Of a stretch of DNA of 17,198 bases, positions 6,654 to 16,000 are shown piece by piece. Numbering within the stretch: position 1 is the first letter of the stretch; each line of letters starts with the position of its first letter. Location of the stretch: positions 1 to 17,198 of the forward strand of contig JAUNUE010000017.1 in the NCBI GenBank assembly GCA_030538335.1, written 5' to 3'. The notes beneath the pieces were generated by a model that made no database searches, was not told where the DNA came from, and worked only from the letters and a program-made list of their open reading frames with translations. Made by a program: the position numbers and the translations under genes. The stretch comes from Allobrachymonas sp. GTDB taxonomy: Bacteria; Pseudomonadota; Gammaproteobacteria; Burkholderiales; Burkholderiaceae_C.

Positions 6654-7757
6654 TTATTTCAGCTCATACACATCTACACGGCGGTCTTCGGCTAGGCTGC
6701 CGGTGTTGCCATCGGTTTCTGCGGGCTTGATCAGTTCCAGATTGCCCTCTGCAATGCCTTCAGCCAGCAGGAAGGCCTCCACGGCTTTGGCGCGGTTCTT
6801 CGACAACTCGGCGTTCAGCGCAGCGTCGCCACGTGGGTCGTTGTAGCCGCTGATGCCCAGCTTGGCGCCGTCCTTGGCTTTCTGGATCAACTCTGCTGCC
6901 AGTGTTTTTGCTGTAGCAGTGTCGAAATCGGTCTTGCCGGTACCGAAGTACACCGACATCACGCCGTTTTCGTATTTCACGCTGCCTGCGTCGGCATCAA
7001 CGCTTGCCGATGCAGGTTTGCTGGCAGCTGCTGCAGGCTCACTGGCCGCCGGTACCGGAGCAGGCGTGGGCACCGGCGCGTTGTAGTTCTTGCCTGTGCA
7101 CATGGACACGACGAGCGCCGTGCCAATGGCGGCAATGATGGGCCATAGCCACGACATGCCATTAGAAGGCACGGCAGCCTTGACCACGTCTTCAGCCGCA
7201 TCGCCCAGGCTGTCGGCGGCTTTGCCCAGCGTGGCACCAATAGCGCCCAGACCCAGGCCGTTGAGGAAGTCGCCGTCGAGCAGTTTGGCCAGGAAGCTTT
7301 TCTGGTCAGACAGCAGGCTGACGAATTGGGGCTGGGTCAGGTTCTGGTCCTGTACCTGTTTGCGCAGGGTGCCCAGCAACAGGGGCAGGCCGGCGGCCAG
7401 CAGATTGCCTGCGCTGTTGGACGACATGCCGGTCTTGTTGGCCAGCAGGTTGCTGAGCCAGTTGCTGTCGCCAAACACGTTCGACAGCAGGCCACGGCCC
7501 AGGTCGAGCAGCGAAGAGTCAACAGTGGTGGTGCTGGCCAGGTTGCTGTCAATGCGCGGGCCGGTGACCAGGTTGAACAGGTCGGTCATTTTGTTGGAGT
7601 CGCCCGTATTCTTGAGCAGGCCGCCAAGCAATGCAGGCAGGGCCAGCGAAACAGCGCGCGAAGCCACAGAGGGCGATTCGCTGAGTTGGTCGGTAAGGTA
7701 GCGCGTGAGCGTTTGGCCAACTTTTTCTTGCAACAGGTTTGTCAGATCGAGTGACAT
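6654..7757 (-). CDS. DUF937 and OmpA-like domain envelope protein
   Basis: A 367-residue protein has an unusual domain order. Residues 1 to about 160 form a DUF937-type region (EKVGQTLTRYLTDQL, LALPALLGGLLKNTG, and a second LAAGLPLLLGTL). A membrane-spanning segment WLWPIIAAIGTALVVSMC (203-220) follows, then an Ala/Pro-rich linker (227-255) and a C-terminal OmpA-like peptidoglycan-binding domain (about 265-367). In that domain SGYNDPRGDAALNAELSKNR carries Asp307 and Arg322 at the positions that bind diaminopimelate in OmpA domains; EDRRVDV is the usual C-terminal motif. The topology suggests a cytoplasmic DUF937 part and a periplasmic wall-binding part. ATG at 7755-7757 is chosen because AGGGAGA lies just upstream. 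It has its own terminator and is probably monocistronic. The role is unknown. Confidence 0.88.
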   Translation of the reverse strand: MSLDLTNLLQEKVGQTLTRYLTDQLSESPSVASRAVSLALPALLGGLLKNTGDSNKMTDLFNLVTGPRIDSNLASTTTVDSSLLDLGRGLLSNVFGDSNWLSNLLANKTGMSSNSAGNLLAAGLPLLLGTLRKQVQDQNLTQPQFVSLLSDQKSFLAKLLDGDFLNGLGLGAIGATLGKAADSLGDAAEDVVKAAVPSNGMSWLWPIIAAIGTALVVSMCTGKNYNAPVPTPAPVPAASEPAAAASKPASASVDADAGSVKYENGVMSVYFGTGKTDFDTATAKTLAAELIQKAKDGAKLGISGYNDPRGDAALNAELSKNRAKAVEAFLLAEGIAEGNLELIKPAETDGNTGSLAEDRRVDVYELK

Positions 7758-8096
7758 GAGAGTTCTCCCTTGATAGCGGAACACATGGAATCATCCGGCA
7801 CCATGGGAACTTCAATGCCGGTCTACTTTCTTGTTGTCATTCCCTGCACAGCCAAACGGAAATGTGCAACCAGCTTGCCACGTGCACAACCGCGTCGGCC
7901 GTATGGAAAGCCCATCAAGCATAGCGCGCAACAAAAACAGAATTGTTTCAAAATGAATAAAGGTGACATGCGCCATGCAGGGCAAAAACCGGATGAAAAC
8001 TGACTTTTTTCTGTCTCTGTTCCCTGTCTTGAATGGGTGTGTCGCGCTTTGCCCCACAATCCAGAGGCGCTTGTTTGGCGAAATGGGCAGTAACAA
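7758..8096. other. Divergent intergenic region, no gene recognised
   Basis: This 339-bp gap separates the leftward DUF937-OmpA gene from rightward cobQ, so it must hold promoters for both. It is noticeably richer in A and T than its flanks around 7925-8000. I saw no convincing paired -35/-10 set and no B12-riboswitch core ahead of cobQ. A short rightward frame at 7770-8003 shows no protein-like features. Confidence 0.6.
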
Positions 8097-9818
8097 ATGG
8101 ATAGAAAATTGACGGGGCCTGCGGCCTGTGTGATGGTTTTAGGCTGCACCAGCAGCGCCGGCAAGAGCTGGCTGACCACGGCTTTGTGTCGCTGGTATGC
8201 GCGGCAGGGCTACAAGGTGGCGCCGTTCAAGGCGCAGAACATGAGCAATAACGCCCGCGTGGTGGGGATGCCAGCCCCCATGCTTCCTGTTTCTCATGGT
8301 GCGCTGCCCCCCGAGGGGGCGCTCGCCGCCTTGGGGCGGCCCGGCAGCGGCGATGTGACAGCCCCCACGCTTCCTGCTTCGCATGGTGCGCTGCCCCCCG
8401 AGGGGGCGCTTGCCGCCTTGGGGCGGCCCGGCGGCGGCTCGATGGGCGAAATCGGTGCGGCGCAGTATTTTCAGGCGCTGGCTGCCTGTGCTACGCCCGA
8501 TGTGCGCATGAACCCGCTGCTGCTCAAACCCGAAAGCGATACGCACAGCCAGGTGGTGTTGCTCGGGCAAGTCAACCAGGCACTGGGCACCATGCCGTGG
8601 CGCGGGCGCAGCCAGCATGTGTGGCCGGTGCTGGCGCAGGCGCTGGATGCGCTGCGTGCCGAAAACGATGTGGTGGTGATTGAAGGCGCTGGTTCGCCTG
8701 CCGAAATCAACCTCACCGACAGCGATGTGGTCAACATGCGCGTGGCGCGGCATGCCGGGGCTGCCTGCGTGCTGGTGGCCGATATCGACCGGGGCGGCGC
8801 GTTTGCCCATCTGTACGGCACCTGGGCGTTGCTGTCGGAGACTGACCGTGCCCTGTTGCGCGGCTTTGTGGTCAACAAGTTCCGGGGCGATGCTAGTCTG
8901 CTGCCGCCTGCGCCTGAGCGCTTGCAGGAACTGACCGGCCTGCCCACGCTGGCGGTGGTGCCCTGGGTGCAGCAACATGGCCTGCCTGAAGAAGACGGTG
9001 TGTTTGATGCGGGTGGCACGATGGCAGACAAGGACGAAAGCGCCATCACGGTCGCCGTAGTGGCCTGGCCGCGCATCAGCAATCTGGATGAATTTCAGCC
9101 ACTTAAAGCCATGCCAGGCGTGCAACTGCAATGGGTGCGGTCTGCCGACCAGTTGCAGGGCTTGCGTGCGCAAGACTGGATCATCCTGCCCGGCAGCAAA
9201 GCCACGGCGAGCGATTTGCACTGGCTGCGCCAGCAGGGGCTGGATGCCCCCATATGCCGCCATGCGGCAAGGGGCGGGCGGGTGTTGGGTGTGCGTGGCG
9301 GCCTGCAGATGCTGGGCGAGGCGGTCATTGATATCGACAGCCTCGAATCCACCGATGCCTGCATGGCCAATGCACCCGGTCTGGGCCTGTTGCCGCTGGT
9401 CACGGTCTTGCGCGATGGCAAGACGGTGCGGCAGGTACACGCCTGCTTTAAGGGCGACGTGGCAGGCGCTTGGTCAACACTGGCGGGTGTGTTGGTGCAG
9501 GGCTACGAAATCCACCGGGGGCAAACGCAGGCACACCCGGCCATGCTGCGCGCCGGGCATGTGGCGCAGGTAGTATTGGCTGACGAGCAAGGCCAGCCGC
9601 TGGGCTGGATCAATGGCGCTGCCGTGGCAGCCAACCCGCACACGGGCAATGTGCTGGGCCTGTACCTGCACGGCCTGTTTGAAAATGCTGCCGTGTTGCA
9701 GGCTCTGTTTGGGGCGAAGGCTTCCGATCTGGATGCCGCCTTTGACCGCATGGCCGATGTGGTGGAGCAGCACTTTGGCGCGAATGCTTTGCAGGCCTTG
9801 TTGCAACCCTTGCAATAA
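8097..9818 (+). CDS. cobQ: Cobyric acid synthase CobQ with tandem in-frame repeat and altered amidotransferase site
   Basis: CobQ performs the four glutamine-dependent amidations of adenosylcobyrinic acid diamide in cobalamin synthesis. The N-terminal synthetase domain has the P-loop LGCTSSAGKSWL (Lys23), FKAQNMSNNARVV, MNPLLLKPESDTHSQ, EGAGSPAEINL and ADIDRGGAFA. The C-terminal GATase-like domain has LPGSKATASDL, LGVRGGLQMLGE (396-407), YEIHRG and LYLHGLFEN. Two features are odd. Residues about 59-113 are two in-frame copies of a 29-residue repeat inserted between NNARVV and GEIGAAQYFQA; without them the protein would be near 515 residues, close to the family norm. Second, the nucleophilic Cys of the usual GICGGxQML is Arg400 (CGT). 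The ATG at 8097 leaves only 12 residues before the P-loop strand; the ribosome-binding site is weak. No other cobalamin genes are adjacent. Confidence 0.9.
   Translation: MDRKLTGPAACVMVLGCTSSAGKSWLTTALCRWYARQGYKVAPFKAQNMSNNARVVGMPAPMLPVSHGALPPEGALAALGRPGSGDVTAPTLPASHGALPPEGALAALGRPGGGSMGEIGAAQYFQALAACATPDVRMNPLLLKPESDTHSQVVLLGQVNQALGTMPWRGRSQHVWPVLAQALDALRAENDVVVIEGAGSPAEINLTDSDVVNMRVARHAGAACVLVADIDRGGAFAHLYGTWALLSETDRALLRGFVVNKFRGDASLLPPAPERLQELTGLPTLAVVPWVQQHGLPEEDGVFDAGGTMADKDESAITVAVVAWPRISNLDEFQPLKAMPGVQLQWVRSADQLQGLRAQDWIILPGSKATASDLHWLRQQGLDAPICRHAARGGRVLGVRGGLQMLGEAVIDIDSLESTDACMANAPGLGLLPLVTVLRDGKTVRQVHACFKGDVAGAWSTLAGVLVQGYEIHRGQTQAHPAMLRAGHVAQVVLADEQGQPLGWINGAAVAANPHTGNVLGLYLHGLFENAAVLQALFGAKASDLDAAFDRMADVVEQHFGANALQALLQPLQ
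8272..8437. repeat. Two tandem 87-bp in-frame repeat copies within cobQ
   Basis: Copy 1 spans 8272-8358 and copy 2 begins at 8359; the 87-bp period is exactly 29 codons. About five differences occur over the first 80 bp, after which they diverge. Each contains CCCCCCGAGGGGG, a GCCGCC spacer and CTTGGGGCGGCCCGGC, and encodes SHGALPPEGALAALGRPG. A structurally similar element lies in uvrA at 16528-16590. Confidence 0.9.
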
Positions 9819-9874
9819 CGTCACTGCAGAGCGGGTTGAGCCATATTGCGCATAATCGTTGTCCCTTCCTTTGA

Positions 9875-10037
9875 GAGGCTGTTTGCAAAATGCTTACGGC
9901 GCGTTTATTCCCGGAGTCGGGCGGTCTGCGGCGTTGCAAAACTTGCCAATAGAACCGGCTATTGGCTGCGTTTCGCGCCTTGCAGCCCATCCCGATCCGG
10001 GACAATCGCTTCCCGTAACTATTTTGCAAACAGCCTC
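9875..10037. mobile_element. 163-bp MITE-like palindromic element
   Basis: The cobQ-uvrA gap is dominated by one symmetric element. Its outer arms GAGGCTGTTTGCAAAAT (9875-9891) and ATTTTGCAAACAGCCTC (10021-10037) are exact reverse complements. The match extends inward to about 25 bp with two mismatches (GCTTACGG against AGTTACGG). The centre is an 8-bp hairpin GCCAATAG/CTATTGGC (9945-9952/9959-9966), and the midpoints of arms and centre coincide near 9956. The flanking halves are partly complementary. No ORF and no clear target-site duplication are seen. It ends 14 bp before the uvrA start. Confidence 0.8.
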
Positions 10038-10051
10038 CAAGAACTTGCGCA

Positions 10052-13000
10052 GTGCCATCTTCTTCCTCCCCTTCTTCTCGTCAATCTGACTCTTCCAGCA
10101 CTGAAGCCCCGGCTTCGTCGTACCTGGGGCACCTGATCCGCATCCGCGGTGCGCGGCAGAACAACCTGCGCAACCTCGATCTGGACATCCGCACCGGCGA
10201 GTTGACGGTGGTGACCGGCCCCAGCGGCTCGGGCAAATCCAGCCTGGTGTTTGACACGCTCTACGCCGAAGGCCAGCGCCGCTACGTCGAAACCTTTAGC
10301 GCCTATGCACGCCAGTTCCTCGATCGCATGGACAAGCCCGCGGTGGACAAGGTCGAAGGCGTGCCACCCGCGATTGCCATCGACCAGACGAATCCGGTGC
10401 GCACTTCGCGCTCCACCGTGGGCACGATGACAGAGCTGAACGACCACCTCAAGCTGTTCTTTGCGCGTTTTGCCAAATTGTTTGACCGTCAGACCGCATT
10501 GCCGGTGCGGCAGGACAACCCGGACTCGATCTATGCCGATGTGCAAAGGCGTGTGGCCGCGGCGGTAGAGGAGCCAAGGCTGGTCGTCACCTTTCCTGCC
10601 GAACTGCCCGCGAAAATTTCGCCCGAAGAGCAGGAGCAATGGCTGTCGGCAGCGGGCTTTACCCGCGTGCAGGAAGTGGAAGATGCCGAAGGCGGGCGCA
10701 AGCGCCTGTGGGTGGTGGCTGACCGCTTCCGCATCGGCAACGCCGAGCGCAGCCGCGTGATCGAGGCGCTGGAGGTGGCGATCAAACACGGCGGCGGCCA
10801 GTTGCGTGTCTATGCTTTGCCGCAGGATGAAGGCGGCGAGGCGCAACGCTGGAAATATTCGGTGCATCTGGATTGCCCCGAAAGCGGCCTGTCGTACAGC
10901 GCGCCCATTGCGTCGATGTTCTCGTTCAACTCGGCGGTGGGCGCGTGCGAAGCCTGCCGCGGTTTTGGCCGCGTGATCGGCGTGGATTGGGGACTGGTCA
11001 TTCCCGATGAAAAACTCACCTTGCGCCAGGGCGCGATCAAGGTATTCCAGACCCCGGCTTGGGCCGAAAACCAGGACGACCTGATGCGCCATGCCGAGAC
11101 GGCAGGCATTCCGCGCGACACACCGTGGAACAAGCTCAGCGCTGAACAGCGCGAGTGGGTGATGGCAGGGGCGCCCGATTTCAAGGAACGCAACTGGAAC
11201 CGCCAGTGGTATGGGGTGGAGCGTTTTTTCAAATACCTGGAAAGCAAGGCCTACAAGATGCACATCCGCGTGCTCTTGTCGAAATACCGCAGCTACACCG
11301 AGTGCCCCACCTGCCGTGGCGCGCGCCTCAAGACCGAAAGCCTGCTGTGGCGCGTAGGCGGCAAGGCTGATGCGGATGCGGTGCTTGATCCCGGTTTGCG
11401 TTTCATGCCTGCAGATGTGGGCTGGTCACGCGAACAGTTGGAAGCCTTACCGGGCCTGTGCCTGCACGACCTGATGCTGTTGCCAATAGACAAGCTGCGG
11501 TTGTTTTTTGAACGGCTGGATACCGAAAATACCGGACGCAGAGAACGCAAAGATGCCTCAGAAAAACCTCCAATAAAAGATTTTTCTTCTGCGACTTCTG
11601 CGCAGCTTTTGCGCCCTCTGCGTTCTGACCCCGATCCCGGATTCGATCCTGCTACCGCGCCTGATTCAGCCGACGCCCAGGCGCAAAAACTGCTGTTTGA
11701 AGAAATCAACACCCGCCTGCGCTACCTGTGCGATGTGGGCATTGGCTACCTCACACTCGACCGGCAAAGCCGCACCTTGAGCGGCGGCGAAGTGCAACGC
11801 ATCAATCTCACCACGGCGCTGGGCACATCACTCGTCAACACCCTGTTTGTGCTCGATGAACCCAGCATCGGCCTGCACCCGCGCGATATGCACCGCATCA
11901 CCGAAGCCATGCTGCGCCTGCGCGATGCGGGCAACACGCTGGTGGTGGTGGAGCACGACCCGGCCGTGATGTGGGCGGCCGACCGCATGATCGATATGGG
12001 CCCTGGGCCGGGCGAACGCGGCGGGCAGATCGTGTTTGACGGCAGCACCGAGGCGCTGAAAAAAACCGATACCCTTACCGGCCAGTACCTCAGCGGCCGC
12101 AAACAAGTCATCGACCCGCAACGCTGGCAGCCCAGGCCGGTGTCGCCGAACACGCCCAAGTTGCTGCTCGAAGGCGTGCAGGCGCACAACCTGCAAAACA
12201 TCGATGTGGAAATTCCCCTGCAACGGCTGGTGTGCATCACCGGCGTGAGCGGTTCGGGTAAATCCACGCTGGTGCAAGACGTGCTGGCGCCCGCGCTGCT
12301 GCGCCAGTTCGGCAAGGCGACCGAAGCGCCCGGCGCGCACGGGCGGCTGCTGGGCGCAGACCATCTGGCCGATGTGGTGTTTGTCGACCAGTCACCCATT
12401 GGCAAAACGGCGCGCTCCAACCCGGCCAGTTATGTCGGTGCGTGGGACGCGATCCGCACCCTGTTTGCCACTGCACCGCTCGCGCGTGAGCGCGGTTACA
12501 CCACCAGCAAATTCAGCTTCAACAGCGGCGACGGGCGCTGCCCGACTTGCGGTGGCAGCGGCTTTGAGCACGTGGAGATGCAGTTTTTGAGCGATGTGTA
12601 CCTGCGCTGCCCCGACTGCAATGGCAAGCGCTACCGGCCTGAAGTGCTGGAGGTGACGATCGAGCGCCCCGCTCTAAAACACTACACCGTTCGCCCTGAG
12701 CCTGTCGAAGGGCAGGATACAGCAGGGCTTCAGGATGCCAGTCAGCTCGAACGGTATCGAAAGATTCGTCAGTACAACGTGGCCGATGTGCTGGATCTGA
12801 CCGTGCATGAAGCGACCTTGGTTTTTGCCAATGACCGTGAGGTGCAACGCGTACTCAAGCCCATCGTTGATGTGGGGCTGGATTACGTCAAGCTCGGCCA
12901 GCCCGTGCCGACTTTGAGCGGTGGCGAGGCGCAGCGCCTGAAGCTGGCTGGTTTTCTTGCGCAAGCTTCGCAACAAGCAGCCAAAAGCCGCCAGCGCATA

Positions 13001-16000
13001 GCTAGCAAAGGCACGCTGTTCCTGTTTGACGAACCCACCACCGGTCTGCACTTTGACGACATTGCCAAGCTGATGCAGGCGTTCCGCCAACTGCTTGATG
13101 CCGGACATTCGCTGGTGGTAATCGAACACAACCTCGACGTGATCCGCGCCAGCGACTGGATCATTGACCTGGGGCCGGAGGGCGGCGAAGGCGGTGGCCG
13201 CATAGTGGCACAAGGCACACCCGATGCGGTGCGCCAGCACCCCGAAAGCCACACCGGCGCGGCGCTGCGCGATTACGACCTGGCGATGGGTTTTGTGGAG
13301 GCCGCTGAAACAGAACACAGAGGCACAGAAGCACAGAGAAATGCGTCCGGTAGGCTGGGGCATGACTCGGCCTACAGTCGTGGCGCAAGCCAGACACTGG
13401 TGGTGCAAGAGCCACGCCAGCCGTGGAATACAACGGCACCCGTATCTCCCCCTCTCCCTCCGGGAGAGGGAAGGGGTGAGGGCGCAACAACGGTGGATCA
13501 GGCAAAGAGCCAAGGTAGCTCCCAGCCCCTCACCCCCACCCTCTCCCCAGAGGGGCGAGGGAGTAAATCCCTTGCCGATGGTCACACCCGTGCCAATGGC
13601 AGCGCCAGCAACGCCATCGATGTCCGCAACGCCCATGAGCACAACCTCAAAAATTTGAGTGTCAACATCCCGCGCGGCAAGTTCAATGTCATCACGGGCG
13701 TCAGCGGTTCGGGCAAATCGACGCTGGCGTTTGACATCATTTTCAACGAGGGCCAGCGCCGCTACCTCGAAAGCCTCAACGCCTATGCGCGCAGCCTGGT
13801 GCAACCCGCAGGCCGCCCTGATGTAGATGCCGTCTATGGCATTCCGCCCACGGTAGCGATCGAGCAGCGCCTGAGCCGGGGCGGGCGCAAATCCACCGTG
13901 GGCACCACCACCGAGGTCTGGCACTTTTTGCGCCTGCTTTACGTCAAGCTCGGCGTGCAGCATTGCGTGCACGACAACACTCCTGTGCAGCCGCAAACGG
14001 CCGACCGTATCGTGGCGCAGATCATGGCGCAGCACAGGGGCGGGCATATCGGGCTGCTTGCGCCATTGGTCAGCGGCCGCAAGGGCGTGTATACCGAACT
14101 GGCCCACTGGGCGCGGCCGCGTGGGTTTACGCATCTGCGCGTGGATGGCGAGTTTTTGCCGACCACCGGCTTTCCGCGCATCGACCGTTTCAAGGAGCAC
14201 CATATCGAGTTGCCGGTACTGAGCCTGGATGTGACAGCAGCCAACGAAGCGAAGCTGCGCGACGGCGTGCGTTCGGCTTTGCAATATGGTCGGGGTGTAT
14301 TGCAGGTACACAGCCAGTTGCAGGGCTTGGCGCATGCGATGGAGCAAGGCGCATCCACCGCGCAGATCGGCACGGTGCAGGTCTATTCCACCCTGCGCGC
14401 CTGCCCGGTGTGCAGCACCAGCTATGCGGAACTTGATCCGCGCCTGTTCAGCTACAACAGCAAGCAGGGCTGGTGCCCCGATTGCGTGGGCACGGGCGTG
14501 CAGTTGACGCGCGAGCAACGCCGGGCGCTGGACGATTCGGTGCTTGAGCGCGATGCCAGTGGCCGCGAGAAAACCTTTGCCGAGCCAGAAGTAGAAGACG
14601 TGGGCGAACGGCCATGCCCCACCTGCCACGGTACGCGGCTCAATGCCATCGCGCGGCATGTGCTGCTCTACGGCGCTCCTCCCCCCTCTGGGGGGAGGTT
14701 GGGAGGGGGGCTGTGCCCGGTGGATGAAGATTCGCCCGCCCCTCACCCCACCCTCTCCCCAGAGGGGAGAGGGGGTAGCAACTGTGCTGCTCAAGTCAGC
14801 GAAGCAGCAAGCGAAGTCAGCAGCTTGGGTTTGAAGCCCGCCGATATGGCCTTTGTCGAAACCGGAAAAGAGAAGCCCGATTCACTCCCCTCTCCCCTTG
14901 CGGGAGAGGGGCGGGGGGAGAGGGAGCGGAGTCATGGCAAGCGCGGTGCTGGAAAAGAAACGTTGCAACCCCCTCTCCCGCTGGCGGGAGAGGGCTGGGG
15001 TGAGGGCTGTCAAGGCATCGCCATCACCCAACTCGCTGCCATGAGCGTGCAGGATTTGTCGCACTGGATCGACGGCCTGCAATTCACCGGGCGCGAGGCC
15101 GAGATCGCGCGCGACATCGTGCCCGAAATCAAAAGCCGCCTGGCGTTTTTGCAGCAGGTGGGGCTGGGCTACCTCACGCTCGATCGCGGTGCGCCCACGC
15201 TCAGCGGTGGCGAGGCGCAGCGCATCCGGCTTGCGGCGCAACTGGGCAGCAATCTGCAGGGCGTGTGCTATGTGCTCGATGAACCCACCATCGGCCTGCA
15301 TCCGCGCGACAACCAGATCCTGATCGATGCGCTGCAAGACCTGAGCAACAAGGGCAACACCCTGTTGGTGGTGGAGCACGACGAAGATACCATCCGCCGC
15401 GCCGAGCATGTGATCGACATCGGCCCCGGCGCGGGCGTGCGGGGCGGCACGGTGGTGGCCGAAGGCACGGTGGCCGATATCGAGGCCGATGCAGCATCCG
15501 TTACCGGGCGCTATCTGCGCAATGCCATGCGGCACCCGCTGCGTGGCGAACGCCGCCCGGTTTTACTCCCTCTCCCTTTGGGAGAGGGCGGGGGTGAGGG
15601 CGCTGCAACCATGCTGCAGGCGGATTCAGTTGATGCTCCAGTCCCCCTCTCCCCAACCCTCTCCCGCGAGGGGAGAGGGAGCAAGACAGTGCGTGCCTCG
15701 GCCAAAGCGTCTGAAAAAAATCCTGCTGCCTCAGCAGCCGAAAGGCAGGCCAGCCCCGTGCTGACGGTGCATGGCGCCACCCTGCACAACCTGAAAAACC
15801 TCACCGTGCAAGTGCCGCTGCACCGATTGGTCGCTGTGACTGGCGTCAGCGGATCGGGCAAATCCACGCTGGCGCGCGACGTGCTGCTGGCCAATGTCGA
15901 GGCCATTGTTCTGCAACGCTCCACCAGAGCCGGGCGCGAGGCCGATGCCAAAGGCCAGCGCCCCGCGTGGAGCGGTTGCGCCAGCGTGACGGGCTACGAA

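Noticed and set aside
7758..8096. Cobalamin riboswitch upstream of cobQ
   Set aside because: I looked for the conserved B12-box core and the expected long structured leader and saw neither.
8139..9440. A 433-codon minus-strand frame opposite cobQ
   Set aside because: It is antisense to unmistakable CobQ motifs and its translation is His/Gln/Arg-rich noise.
12674..14794. A 706-codon open frame on the minus strand opposite uvrA
   Set aside because: It lies entirely antisense to conserved UvrA motifs, shows no recognisable domain, and is explained by the high GC of the third codon positions plus the GC-rich repeats.
13316..15680. CRISPR array
   Set aside because: The repeats are short palindromes in two orientations with irregular spacing, lie inside a coding frame, and have no cas genes nearby.
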